DNA from: Danxiaibacter flavus
GTDB taxonomy: Bacteria > Bacteroidota > Bacteroidia > Chitinophagales > Chitinophagaceae
Assembly (NCBI RefSeq): GCF_041060425.1
Contig: NZ_JAULBC010000011.1
Location: 124,001-188,000, forward strand
Length of the DNA stretch: 64,000 bases
Direction of reading: 5' to 3'
Shown: positions 10,410 to 19,915 of the stretch, piece after piece
Layout of the letters: every line of letters begins with the position of its first letter
Numbering within the stretch: position 1 is the stretch's first letter
Notes under the pieces: generated by a model
Database searches by the model: none
Told to the model about the DNA's origin: nothing
The model's input: only the letters and a program-made list of their open reading frames with translations
Made by a program: the position numbers and the translations under genes

Positions 10410-11582
10410 ATGTCATTGAAAATTAAACATGTAATGCTACAACAAACTAAGCGCCCCGGATCGCAACAGCAAACTAAGGGCGTATTGCAACAACAAACTA
10501 AACGCCTGGTATCGCTTGATGCGTTAAGGGGTTTTACTATTGCGGCAATGATCGTAGTAAACTATCCAGGTAGTGAGGATCATGTGTATTTCACACTGCG
10601 GCATACAATATGGAACGGATTATCATTTACCGATCAGGTAGCACCGTATTTTCTGTTTTTTGTCGGGGCATCCATTGCATTTGCTTATGCTAAAAGACTT
10701 GATGAAGGCATTTCACGGTCAACGCTATACAAAAAGATCTTTTTCCGTTCGCTCAAAATATATGCCGTTGGCATGATCTTAAACCTGATGCCTGATTTTA
10801 ACTTTCATGCCATTCGTTGGACGGGCACATTGCAAAGAATAGCAGTTGTGTTTTTTATATGCGCCATTTTATACCTCAACACCAACTGGAAACAACAGGC
10901 ATGGATTGCAGCCGCGCTGCTTATTTCATATTGGCTGGCCCTGACCTGCATACCCACTCCAGGCGCTGGTAAGGTAATGCTGGAGCCCGGCGTTAATATT
11001 GTAGCCTGGTTCGACAGCAAGTTTTTACCCGGCACCATGTGGCGTGGCACCTGGGATCCTGAAAGTATATTAAGCACAGTAACATCAGTGGCTACCTGTA
11101 TAACCGGTATGCTTGCGGGCAAGCTCATGTTGAGTCAAAAAAGCCCGGAAGAAAAAGTAAATTATCTTATGACGGCTGGTGTTTTTTCAGCTATTGCCGG
11201 TTATTTTTGGGGGCTTGCTTTTCCGGTTAACGAAAATCTTTGGACAAGTTCATTCGTGTTGGTCACTTCTGGTTTTGCAGCCCTGTTGTTTGGCGCTTTT
11301 TATTTTTTGGTTGATATAAAAGGTAAAACAAAGGGCACAAAGCCCGGTATAATTTTCGGGGCCAATGCTATTGCTATTTATTTTTTGGCAGATGTGTGGG
11401 CACTGATATTTTACGAATTTAAATTTGGAGGCACTTCGCTTAATGAAAAATTTATGGAAGGGTTAACCAGCGTCGGTGCAGATGCAAGGTTTGCAAGTCT
11501 TTTGTATGCACTGCTTTTTGTATGTATCAACTTCATACCTGCATGGTGGCTCTACCGTAAAAAAATATTTATAAAACTTTAA
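10410..11582 (+). CDS. Multi-pass membrane acetyltransferase of the HGSNAT/NagX (DUF5009-like) type
   Basis: 390 residues with about ten hydrophobic segments. The signature KRLVSLDALRGFTIAAMIVV, followed by a DQVAPYFLFFVGASIAFA segment, is that of the heparan-alpha-glucosaminide N-acetyltransferase-like family. Such proteins sit in the inner membrane and are linked to moving acetyl groups onto glucosamine units (family knowledge). Next to a GH20 gene this fits hexosamine processing. The first 33 residues are odd: they contain three copies of a QQTK motif (LQQTKRPGS, QQQTKGV, LQQQTKR) ahead of the conserved start, so the true start may be the ATG at 10434 or later. The next gene begins 20 bp downstream. 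Confidence 0.85.
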   Translation: MSLKIKHVMLQQTKRPGSQQQTKGVLQQQTKRLVSLDALRGFTIAAMIVVNYPGSEDHVYFTLRHTIWNGLSFTDQVAPYFLFFVGASIAFAYAKRLDEGISRSTLYKKIFFRSLKIYAVGMILNLMPDFNFHAIRWTGTLQRIAVVFFICAILYLNTNWKQQAWIAAALLISYWLALTCIPTPGAGKVMLEPGVNIVAWFDSKFLPGTMWRGTWDPESILSTVTSVATCITGMLAGKLMLSQKSPEEKVNYLMTAGVFSAIAGYFWGLAFPVNENLWTSSFVLVTSGFAALLFGAFYFLVDIKGKTKGTKPGIIFGANAIAIYFLADVWALIFYEFKFGGTSLNEKFMEGLTSVGADARFASLLYALLFVCINFIPAWWLYRKKIFIKL

Positions 11583-11602
11583 TCAACTAAACAGAAAGGG
11601 CT

Positions 11603-13840
11603 ATGTTACACAAGCCACAAACCACGCTTGCCTTTACCAAAATTATTGCTGCATGTATGTTGCTGGTTGCAGCATCCTGTAAACAACCGGGCGAAGCCCC
11701 TCCTTATAGACCTGATAAGCCCGACACTAACCCATCATTCGCCTTCCTTACGCCGGAAGAAAGCATGAAGACAATGCACTTGCCGGAAGGTTACCATCTT
11801 GAACTTGTGGCAAGTGAACCAATGGTGCAGGAGCCTGTTGCCGTTGTGTGGGATGCTAACGGTAAAATGTATGTGGCTGAAATGCGCAGTTATATGCAGG
11901 ACATTAACGGCACCGGTGAACATTTGCCTGTTTGCCGGATCTCGCTGTTAGAAGATACAAACGGCGACGGCAAAATGGATAAACATTCGGTGTTTATCGA
12001 CAGCCTTGTTTTACCGCGCATGATGCTGCCGCTGGATGACAAGCTGGTGGTTAGTGAAACCTATACTTATAACCTGTACAGCTACCGCGATTCCAATGGA
12101 GATGGCGTTGCAGATGAAAAAACAATGGTGTTTCATAATGATGCACCGGATAATGCCAACCTTGAACACCAGAAAAGCGGCCTTATCTGGAATATAGACA
12201 ACTATATTTATGTAACATACAATCCCGTACGTTACAGGTATGATAATGGCATGCTGGTAGCAGATTCACTCAATGATTCACCCGGCGGGCAATGGGGACT
12301 TACCAGTGACGATTACGGCCGCTTGTTTTATTCATCAGCAGGCGGAGAAGAACCTGCTGTTAACTTTCAGCAAAACCCGAAATATGGCAGACTTGATTTT
12401 GATGACCAGCGCATAGCTGATTTTGATTCAGTTTATCCGATCATCATTACGCCCGACGTGCAGGGTGGCGCAGACCGGTTGCGCAAAGACAGCACACTGA
12501 ACCATTTTACAGCATCATGCGGACAAACCGTTTACAGGGGCGATAAACTGCCGGCAACCATGCGTGGCGACCTGTTTATTTGCGAGCCTGTCGGCAGACT
12601 GATCCGCAGAGCCAAAGTGATTAACAAGGACGGAGAAACATTTGTGAAGAACGCTTACGACAAAGCAGAATTTCTTACCTCATCCGATATGAATTTCAGG
12701 CCGGTAAATACATCCACCGGTCCTGATGGCTGCATGTATATAGTTGATATGTATCATGGCATTATACAGGAAAGTGCATGGACAAAAGAAGGCAGTTATC
12801 TGCGCCCACAGATCCAGCGTAAAAACCTGGATAAAAATATTGGCCGCGGCCGCATATACCGCCTGGTGCATGATGGCTACAAGCCCGGCCCCAAACCAAA
12901 CCTGCTTAAGGCTGGCAGCGATGAGCTGGTGAAAACACTTAGCAACGCAAACGGCTGGTGGAGGGATAACGCACAAAGGCTGCTGGTAATTCGTGGTGAT
13001 AAATCTGTGACCCCGCAGCTTGAAAGTCTTGTGTTGAGCAATGATGCAGCATTGTATACAAGGCTGCACGCGTTATGGACGCTCGATGGCCTGCATGCGC
13101 TTAGCCCGCAGCTCTTGCAGAAAATGTTTACAGATAAGGCGCCTGAAATGCGTTGCGCTGCCATAAGAATAACTGAGCCTTTACTGGCTAAGGGCGATTC
13201 AACGCTTTTAACGCAACTGGAGCCGCTGAAGAATGACACAACCGCCGATGTTAAAATACAGCTCGCTTTATCGTTACGGTTCAGCAAAACTGCACAGGCA
13301 AAGGCTTTGCTTAATGAGCTTGCAACTAATAACAAAGCAAACAAATTTGTGGTACACGCTACAACAAAAAGCCTGGAAGAAGGGGATGAGGCACTAAATA
13401 AATTAAGAGCCGATATCGCTTACATGCCCTGGCGGGACAGGAAACTTGTAATGGACGGCGCGCTGAATTTCAGGCAGCTTTGCGCTACCTGCCATGGCCC
13501 TGAGGGCAAGGGGCTCCCATCAAAAGTGGCGCCACCTTTAGCAGGTTCAGCAAGAGTGAATGGCAATATGGATGTTGTTATACGAATATTGCTAAATGGC
13601 TTGCAAGGGCCGGTTGATAATAAAAAATATCCTGATGTAATGCCTGCGCAAGGCGCCAATGAAGACGATTATATTGCTGAAGTATTAAGCTACATCCGGA
13701 ACAGTATGGGCAACAAAGCCAGCGTTGTGCACCGCGACGACATAAGAAGAGTGCGAAAAGAAGTTGGCGACAGGAATACTTCGTGGACGCTTGATGAATT
13801 GAATAAGGTAAAGAATAGTGTGGAGACAAAAGGGTTATAG
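11603..13840 (+). CDS. Lipoprotein of the PVC-type membrane-bound dehydrogenase family with C-terminal haem-c domain
   Basis: 745 residues. The signal ends in VAASC (Cys26), so it is a lipoprotein. Residues of about 50-420 form a sorbosone-dehydrogenase-like six-bladed propeller (PEGYHLELVASEPMVQEP, WDANGKMYVAEMR, GPDGCMYIVDMYHG). Residues of about 430-600 are helical, HEAT-like. A cytochrome c motif CATCH follows (Cys627, Cys630, His631), with a probable Met ligand in the YPDVMPAQG segment. Known relatives occur in planctomycetes and in Bacteroidota sugar-oxidation loci. Likely role: periplasmic oxidation of a sugar or polyol with electron transfer to the bound haem (inference). It follows the acetyltransferase by 20 bp. 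Confidence 0.85.
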   Translation: MLHKPQTTLAFTKIIAACMLLVAASCKQPGEAPPYRPDKPDTNPSFAFLTPEESMKTMHLPEGYHLELVASEPMVQEPVAVVWDANGKMYVAEMRSYMQDINGTGEHLPVCRISLLEDTNGDGKMDKHSVFIDSLVLPRMMLPLDDKLVVSETYTYNLYSYRDSNGDGVADEKTMVFHNDAPDNANLEHQKSGLIWNIDNYIYVTYNPVRYRYDNGMLVADSLNDSPGGQWGLTSDDYGRLFYSSAGGEEPAVNFQQNPKYGRLDFDDQRIADFDSVYPIIITPDVQGGADRLRKDSTLNHFTASCGQTVYRGDKLPATMRGDLFICEPVGRLIRRAKVINKDGETFVKNAYDKAEFLTSSDMNFRPVNTSTGPDGCMYIVDMYHGIIQESAWTKEGSYLRPQIQRKNLDKNIGRGRIYRLVHDGYKPGPKPNLLKAGSDELVKTLSNANGWWRDNAQRLLVIRGDKSVTPQLESLVLSNDAALYTRLHALWTLDGLHALSPQLLQKMFTDKAPEMRCAAIRITEPLLAKGDSTLLTQLEPLKNDTTADVKIQLALSLRFSKTAQAKALLNELATNNKANKFVVHATTKSLEEGDEALNKLRADIAYMPWRDRKLVMDGALNFRQLCATCHGPEGKGLPSKVAPPLAGSARVNGNMDVVIRILLNGLQGPVDNKKYPDVMPAQGANEDDYIAEVLSYIRNSMGNKASVVHRDDIRRVRKEVGDRNTSWTLDELNKVKNSVETKGL

Positions 13841-13961
13841 ACCGGACTTTCTGGGAATTCCGCCGGCTTGTGAGAATGTTCTTGCAAGAACACCGGACGG
13901 AATATGATGGCTGTGATAGTTTTAAAAATATCTTGAGTAAATCATTAAAAAATAACATTAA

Positions 13962-15740
13962 TTGGAAAGTAAATTTTCAACTCTTTCAATCATGCTGATG
14001 TTGTTAGTGGTAACAACATTCAATTCATGTGCAGATAAAAGTATCCGGGAACAAACAGTAAAAGACGTGATGGATCAAACGGTTACTAAGCTTTACAAAA
14101 CCATGAGTCAAAAACAATTGGATTCACTGACCAACGAGCAGGTTATGGCTTTGTTTAATGACGACGAAAAAAAGGTACTGGCAACTAAGCACTGGATGTT
14201 TGATGTGAATGTGCCGGTAGTAGTGTCTGTAATGAGAAGCACGGCACAAAAAACGGTACCATTTTGGTTGGCTTCTGCCGGATTTGTAAAGACCAGCAAA
14301 ACCATGAAAAATGAACAGGTGACTTATGAGGTTTGGCAGAAAAATTTTAACGCAGGACATGTTGGATTAGGCGTAAATGGTTTTGAAGATTATATGCTGC
14401 ATTATTTTGTTTCAGTTACCCCACAAAATAAAAAGGATCAGCTTGAACTAAGTAATTTCTTTCCTGCAAATCAGTATGTGGGAACACTTAACGATAGCGC
14501 ATTTACCTATCACGACTGGACCGAACTGGTTTTGATGAATGTCCCGGCCGATATGAAAGGAGAAAAATTGCTGACAACTATCAGGGGAAGGGGAACAGAA
14601 TCGCATTTGGTTGGAGCATTTCGTAAAACAGCTTACCCGTCTTCTTCCACGCCTGACCAGGTGATGCTTACCTGGAGTGCTGATCCGTCAACAAGTATCG
14701 ATATCCAGTGGCGGACTGACACCACTGTTAAAGAAGGAAAGGTGAACTACCGGGAAAAAGGATCATCCAAAATAATGTCGATGGCTGCCGAAAAATTTAA
14801 AATGGAAGATCGCAATTTAATGAATGACAGGTATATCAACCGTTTTACAGCCCAATTAAAAAACTTAAAGCCGGGAACAACCTATGAATACCAAATTGCG
14901 CCGCAAGCTGACTGGAACAAAAAATGTACGTTTTCAACACCAGCGCCGGATAGTTCATTCTCGTTTGTCTGGACCGGCGATACCCATCATTCACCTACGA
15001 TAACAAAGTTATATAACCTGGCAGATCAGTCTCATCCTGATGCTGCATTTTATTCCATTGCAGGTGATATGGTAACAGAAGGTCTGTATCGCGATCAATG
15101 GGATGACCTTTTTCATTTTACCAAAGATGTGATTTACCGGAAGCCATTAATGGCCGTAATCGGCAATCACGACACACGGCAGGGATTGGGCGCATGGATG
15201 TATCGTGCATTGTTCAGCTATCCGAAAAATGCACCGGTTGGCGTTAACCCAGAACATACATATTCATTCAGGTATAAAAATGCCTTGTTCCTGATGATTG
15301 AATCCACCGCTTCCGTCGACTCGCAGAAAGTGTGGATAGAAGATCAGCTTGCTAAAAGTGATGCCACCTGGAAATTTGTTATGTTCCATTTTGCACCATA
15401 CAATTGGGATGAGCCGTATCCCGACATCCAGGCAGCATGGGTACCCATTTTCGACAAGTATCATGTGGATATGGTGATGAACGGACATATTCATTACTAT
15501 ATGCGTACCAAGCCAATGAAAGGAGGAAAAGTTGTCGGTTCCTATAACGAAGGCACTGCTTATGTTGAGTCTGTTGCCATTCCAACAACGCCGGAAAAAC
15601 ACCCTGAAGAACCTTATACTGTTGTGAGGAATTTTAATGGAGATATTTATCAGTATGTGAAGATTGAAGGAAAGAAAATGAGTTTCAGAACAGTGAATTC
15701 AGATAACAGGGTGATTGATTCATTTGTGATTAAAAAGTAG
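13962..15740 (+). CDS. Lipoprotein metallophosphoesterase with purple-acid-phosphatase-type N-terminal domain
   Basis: 592 residues starting at TTG 13962. A TAA lies directly upstream in frame, and the first ATG (13992) would cut into the signal peptide, so TTG is preferred. Lipobox near TTFNSC. Residues of about 30-215 form an unassigned domain. About 220-325 is a fibronectin-like domain as in purple acid phosphatases (TPDQVMLTWSADPSTSIDIQW). The calcineurin-like core follows with GDTHH, GDMV, GNHD and GHIHYY metal-binding motifs. It should hydrolyse phosphomono- or diesters in the periplasm or at the surface. The first motif has GDTHH where GDxH is usual, so it is compatible with activity. 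It is separated from the gene before it by 121 bp and has no close partner downstream. Confidence 0.85.
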   Translation: MESKFSTLSIMLMLLVVTTFNSCADKSIREQTVKDVMDQTVTKLYKTMSQKQLDSLTNEQVMALFNDDEKKVLATKHWMFDVNVPVVVSVMRSTAQKTVPFWLASAGFVKTSKTMKNEQVTYEVWQKNFNAGHVGLGVNGFEDYMLHYFVSVTPQNKKDQLELSNFFPANQYVGTLNDSAFTYHDWTELVLMNVPADMKGEKLLTTIRGRGTESHLVGAFRKTAYPSSSTPDQVMLTWSADPSTSIDIQWRTDTTVKEGKVNYREKGSSKIMSMAAEKFKMEDRNLMNDRYINRFTAQLKNLKPGTTYEYQIAPQADWNKKCTFSTPAPDSSFSFVWTGDTHHSPTITKLYNLADQSHPDAAFYSIAGDMVTEGLYRDQWDDLFHFTKDVIYRKPLMAVIGNHDTRQGLGAWMYRALFSYPKNAPVGVNPEHTYSFRYKNALFLMIESTASVDSQKVWIEDQLAKSDATWKFVMFHFAPYNWDEPYPDIQAAWVPIFDKYHVDMVMNGHIHYYMRTKPMKGGKVVGSYNEGTAYVESVAIPTTPEKHPEEPYTVVRNFNGDIYQYVKIEGKKMSFRTVNSDNRVIDSFVIKK

Positions 15741-15819
15741 TTTTTTGCAATAGGCAAATGGATTGAGATTAAGTAAAGGACTTTGTGAGATGGGCAGGAT
15801 TATGCCGCCGCTGCTATTG

Positions 15820-16170
15820 CACACTTAGGCTGTCCGCCGTTGTTGCGTATGTCGGGTTGGCAATATCTGGCGCGAGTGTTCCGCAGGATCACTCGTGTCT
15901 ATTAATTCCAGGCCGATTGCATCGGCGGTATTAGAGACGGTGCATCATGAAAGGAGAAACTATTATCGGTTCTTGTGCAAGTGTTCCGCAGGATCACTCG
16001 TGTCCATTAATTTCAACCCGATTGCATCGGGAATAATAAAATAAATTATTGTTTGATACTATTATACAGATTGTCAAATGACAAATTAATTATCAATATT
16101 TTTAACATCCGCCGATACAATCGGCTCGAAACTGGTAGACACGAGTGATCCTGCGGAACACTCGCGCCAG
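15820..16170. repeat. Intergenic 15741-16401: REP-family repeats (two direct, one inverted) plus part of a GTTGTTGG palindrome
   Basis: Family-A REP units lie at 15867-15927 (+), 15975-16031 (+) and 16110-16170 (-), so the outer copies form inverted ends of a composite element of about 300 bp. Each unit has the hairpin CGAGTG/CACTCG and a second one, CCGAT-TGC-ATCGG. A half copy of the family-B palindrome (CCGCCGTTGTTGCG) sits at about 15833. I see no gene in 15741-16401. Confidence 0.8.
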
Positions 16171-16401
16171 GAAAGAGAAATGGGAAAGATTACAGTAATT
16201 GTCTGAACAATTGCACAAGGGCGGTATCTATGAACACCTGCTTTTGTAAGGTGCATTTGAGTGTTTGCCGAAAAAAAAGTGACAACTGCCGGACTAATTT
16301 AAAAAGAAGTGCACTCGTCTACACTAAATTTCGATAAGAATCGATAATATTGACAAGCTAACGATGTTAAACAATTTATAGAAGCCATTTATTCTCTGTT
16401 T

Positions 16402-18141
16402 ATGGGTGATTTTCAAATTAAAAAATCCGGAAAAGTTTACGATGCGATCGTTGTAGGTTCCGGTGCGGGTGGCGGTATGGCTGCCTACGTTTTGTCTCAT
16501 GCGGGTTTTAAGGTCCTGATGCTTGAAGCAGGCCCCTTTTTCGACCCTGCAAAACATTCTGCTCAACTTAAATTCAATTATGAATCCCCGCGTCGCGGAG
16601 CCAGCACCAAAACCCGGAATTTCGGGGATTTTGATGCTGCGTTTGGTGGATGGGAGCTTGATGGAGAGCCGTATACCAAAAAGGATGATACTGAATTTAA
16701 GTGGTTCCGCTCGCGTATGCTGGGGGGTAGAACAAACCATTGGGGAAGGATCTCGCTCCGTTTCGGACCAAAAGATTTCCAGCCCGATGATGGCATCAGC
16801 GAACGCTGGCCAATTACTTACGATGAAGTAAAGCCATATTACGATAAAGTAGACCGGATGATTGGTATTTATGGCACAAAGGAAGGACTGGAGAATGATC
16901 CGGATGGAATTTTCCTTACGCCGCCAAAACCGAGGCTGCCCGAATTATTCATCATGAAAGGCGCTGCTAAAGCCGGTGTAAAAGTTATTCCTGGCCGTGG
17001 ATCTGTTTTAACGGAGAAACTTCCGGGTAATAACGACCGTGGCCAATGTTTCTTCTGCGGACAGTGTGGCCGTAGCTGTAAAGTTTATGGAGACTTTTCC
17101 GCCTCATCCTGCCTGGTTATTCCTGCCTTGAAAACAGGTAACCTTGAATTGATCTCCAATGCGATGGTGCGTGAAGTGCTAACCGACAAAAATGGATTGG
17201 CAACCGGCGTATCTTATGTGAGCAAAGAAGACATGAGTGAATACCAGGTTCTTGGAAAACGCGTGATCCTTGGTGCCAGTGCCTGTGAATCGACCCGTAT
17301 CATGCTGAATTCCAAATCGGCAGCACATCCGGGTGGAATAGGTAACAGCAGCGGTGTATTGGGACGTTACCTCCAGGATTCAACCGGTGCATCCCAGGGC
17401 GGTTTCCTTCCGCAACTGATGGACCGTAAACGTTATAATGAAGATGGTGTTGGATCGGTACATATCCTCGCGCCCTGGGTGCTTGACAATAAGAAGCTTG
17501 ATTTCCCCCGTGGCTATCATATTGAATTTGGTGGTGGCATGGGGATGCCGGGTTACGGATTCGGTGGCGGTGTGCCTACCATGAATGGACAAGTGCCTGG
17601 CAGGGATGGTAAAATGAAACCTGCCGGGGGATACGGTGCATCTCTGAAAGATGATTACCGCCGGTTTTACGGTACCACATTTGGCATGGCTGGTCGTGGT
17701 GTGGGTATGGCCCGCTACGATAACTATTGCGAGATAGATCCGAATGTTGTTGATAAATACGGTATTCCTGTTCTTCGTTTCCATTATAAATGGACCAGTG
17801 ATGAGATCAACCAGGCAAAGCACATGCAGGAAACCTTTGACCGGATCATTCACGAAATGGGTGCAATAAGAACCGGTAAGCAACACGGTCCTGAAGATAT
17901 GTGGGGACTTGAAGCTCCGGGACGGATCATCCACGAAGTGGGAACGGCCAGGATGGGTAGTGACCCCAAAAAATCAGTCCTCAACAAATGGTGCCAGGCG
18001 CATGATTGCAAAAATGTGTTTGTTGTGGATGGTGCAAACCAGGTGCAACAATCTGACAAAAACGCTACCTGGACTATCCTCGCTTTATCTATGAGAACTG
18101 CTGAGTATATCCTGGAAGAAAGTAAAAAACAAAACATTTGA
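16402..18141 (+). CDS. GMC-family FAD oxidoreductase (glucose/gluconate dehydrogenase-like catalytic subunit)
   Basis: 579 residues. FAD-binding Rossmann motif GSGAGGG at residues 19-25; C-terminal GMC domain with HEVGTARMG (His511, the catalytic base position) and NVFVVDGANQVQQ...NATWTI. Between them is a cysteine cluster, Cys216, Cys219, Cys222 and Cys226 (CxxCxxCxxxC). Bacterial FAD-glucose dehydrogenases of this family carry an iron-sulfur cluster, so this may be a cluster site (inference). The protein has no signal peptide, while its partner, 19 bp downstream, has a Tat signal; in the FAD-glucose dehydrogenase complexes the small subunit carries the catalytic subunit across. Substrate unknown; a sugar or sugar acid is likely. 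Confidence 0.9.
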   Translation: MGDFQIKKSGKVYDAIVVGSGAGGGMAAYVLSHAGFKVLMLEAGPFFDPAKHSAQLKFNYESPRRGASTKTRNFGDFDAAFGGWELDGEPYTKKDDTEFKWFRSRMLGGRTNHWGRISLRFGPKDFQPDDGISERWPITYDEVKPYYDKVDRMIGIYGTKEGLENDPDGIFLTPPKPRLPELFIMKGAAKAGVKVIPGRGSVLTEKLPGNNDRGQCFFCGQCGRSCKVYGDFSASSCLVIPALKTGNLELISNAMVREVLTDKNGLATGVSYVSKEDMSEYQVLGKRVILGASACESTRIMLNSKSAAHPGGIGNSSGVLGRYLQDSTGASQGGFLPQLMDRKRYNEDGVGSVHILAPWVLDNKKLDFPRGYHIEFGGGMGMPGYGFGGGVPTMNGQVPGRDGKMKPAGGYGASLKDDYRRFYGTTFGMAGRGVGMARYDNYCEIDPNVVDKYGIPVLRFHYKWTSDEINQAKHMQETFDRIIHEMGAIRTGKQHGPEDMWGLEAPGRIIHEVGTARMGSDPKKSVLNKWCQAHDCKNVFVVDGANQVQQSDKNATWTILALSMRTAEYILEESKKQNI

Positions 18142-18160
18142 TCAATCTTAAAGACATTAT

Positions 18161-18796
18161 ATGAACAGACGCGAATCGTTAAGAGCACTAGGTATTACCA
18201 GTCTGTCAGCCGCGGTACTGGTGGAAGCCTGCAAAAGCAAAGCAGAGTCCAAAGAAACGACTACCACCGGTGCGTTAACCGGCGGGCCAGACCGTTTACC
18301 CAATGAGATTGAACGCGAAAATGCACTGGAAAAAGAGAAATTTTTTACCAAAGCGGAAATGGCAACTATCACTGTACTTGCTGATATTATTATTCCCAAA
18401 GATGAAAAATCAGGCAGTGCATCAGATGCGGGCGTACCGGAATTCATTGAGTTCATTGTAAAGGACATGCCCGAGCACCAGGTTCCTATGCGCGGTGGAC
18501 TCCGTTGGACGGATGTTACTTGCCTGAACCGCTATGGAAAGGCCTTTGTTGACTGTTCAAAACAGCAGCAACTGCAACTGATCGATGAGATCGCATATCC
18601 TACGCTGGCAAAGCCCGAAATGCAGCAGGGTGTTGCCTTCTTCAACAGGATGAGAAGTCTCACAGCCAGTGGCTTTTTCAGCAGCAAAATGGGTATGGAA
18701 GATGTAGGCTATATGGGCAATCGTCCGAATAGATGGGAAGGTGTGCCAGAAGATGATATTAAAAAGTATGGTTTGGAAGATGCGAAATTCGGGTAA
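18161..18796 (+). CDS. Gluconate 2-dehydrogenase subunit 3-family protein (Tat-signal small subunit)
   Basis: 211 residues. The N-terminus MNRRESLRALGITSLSAAVL has a twin-arginine motif and hydrophobic core and ends near EACKS, a possible lipoprotein cysteine. A Thr/Gly linker follows. The core TKAEMATITVLADIIIPKD and ASDAGVPEFIEFIV is the subunit-3 signature. It partners the GMC enzyme upstream (19-bp gap) as assembly or export subunit. No dedicated cytochrome subunit is adjacent; electrons might pass to one of the haem-c proteins in the region (inference). A strong terminator follows 24 bp after the stop. Confidence 0.88.
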   Translation: MNRRESLRALGITSLSAAVLVEACKSKAESKETTTTGALTGGPDRLPNEIERENALEKEKFFTKAEMATITVLADIIIPKDEKSGSASDAGVPEFIEFIVKDMPEHQVPMRGGLRWTDVTCLNRYGKAFVDCSKQQQLQLIDEIAYPTLAKPEMQQGVAFFNRMRSLTASGFFSSKMGMEDVGYMGNRPNRWEGVPEDDIKKYGLEDAKFG

Positions 18797-18819
18797 CCCC
18801 GGGTTTTAAATCCTCATAG

Positions 18820-18864
18820 AAAAAAGGTTCAGGAACTTCAAAATGAAATCCTGAACCTTTTTTC
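18820..18864 (+). terminator. Rho-independent terminator
   Basis: Arms AAAAAAGGTTCAGGA and TCCTGAACCTTTTTT pair perfectly around a 14-base loop, giving a U-tail on the + strand and an A-rich foot. It ends the GMC-subunit 3 operon and could work in both directions. Confidence 0.85.
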
Positions 18865-18949
18865 TTTTCCTGAATAGTCTCAATAGTGCGAGGTTCTTCG
18901 CAATATCTCCTTTGGGCCCCTGTGCGATGGTCAGAGACTTTTTACAAGC

Positions 18950-19025
18950 ATTGGTGTTACACATCTACGTTGTCCGCCGTTGTTCTGTGTGTCGTGCGGG
19001 CGATGAGAGCTGGCACACCAACAAC
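18950..19025. repeat. Family-B palindromic repeat (GTTGTT...CCAACAAC)
   Basis: GTCCGCCGTTGTT followed by GCTGGCACACCAACAAC forms an imperfect hairpin. Similar copies occur at about 15833, 29836-30060, 31214-31955, 34940-35000 and 36085-36155. ORFs over it are by-products of the repeat. Confidence 0.7.
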
Positions 19026-19062
19026 CAAGCGTGTAAGTATAAATTAGCAACGTGCATCTTTA

Positions 19063-19539
19063 CTTCTGGCGCGAGTGTTCCGCAGGATCACTCGTGTCTA
19101 CTAATTCCAGCCGATTGCATCGGCGTTCATAAGATGAATTATTGTTTAATGCTATTGTATGTCCTGGCGCCGGTTAGTTGAAGTGGGTTTTGAAAATAAA
19201 TCGCCTAATATTTGAATAGGGGACGAGAAATATCCGGACTGTAAGAGATAAAACTTATTAACTTCTGGCGCGAGTGTTCCGCAGGATCACTCGTGTCTAC
19301 TAATTTCCAGCCGATTGCATCGGCGTTCCTAAGATAAATTATTGTTTAATGCTATTGTACATCCTGGCGCCGGTTGGTTAAAGTGGGTTTTGAAAATAAA
19401 TTGCGTAAGATTTGAATAGGGGACGAGAAATATCCGGACTGTAAGAGATAAAACTTATTATCAATAGTTTTAACCATCCGCCGATACAATCGGCTTGAAA
19501 CTGGTAGACACGAGTGATTCTCCGGAACACTCGCGCCAG
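19063..19539. repeat. REP array: 199-bp direct duplication closed by an inverted REP unit
   Basis: REP units at 19066-19125 (+) and 19265-19325 (+) start two nearly identical segments with a 199-bp period, each with the same filler (...GGGGACGAGAAATATCCGG...). An inverted REP unit at 19479-19539 closes the element. The region 19540-19915 contains no gene that I can support. Confidence 0.85.
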
Positions 19540-19915
19540 AAAAAAGAAGATAATACCCTTTTCCAAAGCAGGACTTGCACACTCGCCCGGTAACTAATGG
19601 CCTGTTGGAAAATAAAAATTACAAACACGTTAGTGTATTTTTTGTTGCCGGCTTTTGTTTTTTATGGCATCCGCTGTTGTGTCACTCACTTGTACACCTG
19701 ATCCGCTATGTAGCTACACGGAATTGCGTTACTCAACATTTCCGTTATTTCATACTGCCCAGGGCTGCCAAACCTTCATGTTTCTTCGTGCCGTGAGTGG
19801 CTCCGTGGTTCAATCCCTTTGTGCTTCTTTGCGCCTTTGCGCCTAACATATTCTTTGAGCGTCGTGCCCGAGGATCTCCGGTTGAATGCATGTTTTGTTT
19901 CATCGCGACTGTTGG

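Noticed and set aside
18912..19181. 89-codon frame after the subunit 3 gene
   Set aside because: It consists of family-B and REP repeat sequence.
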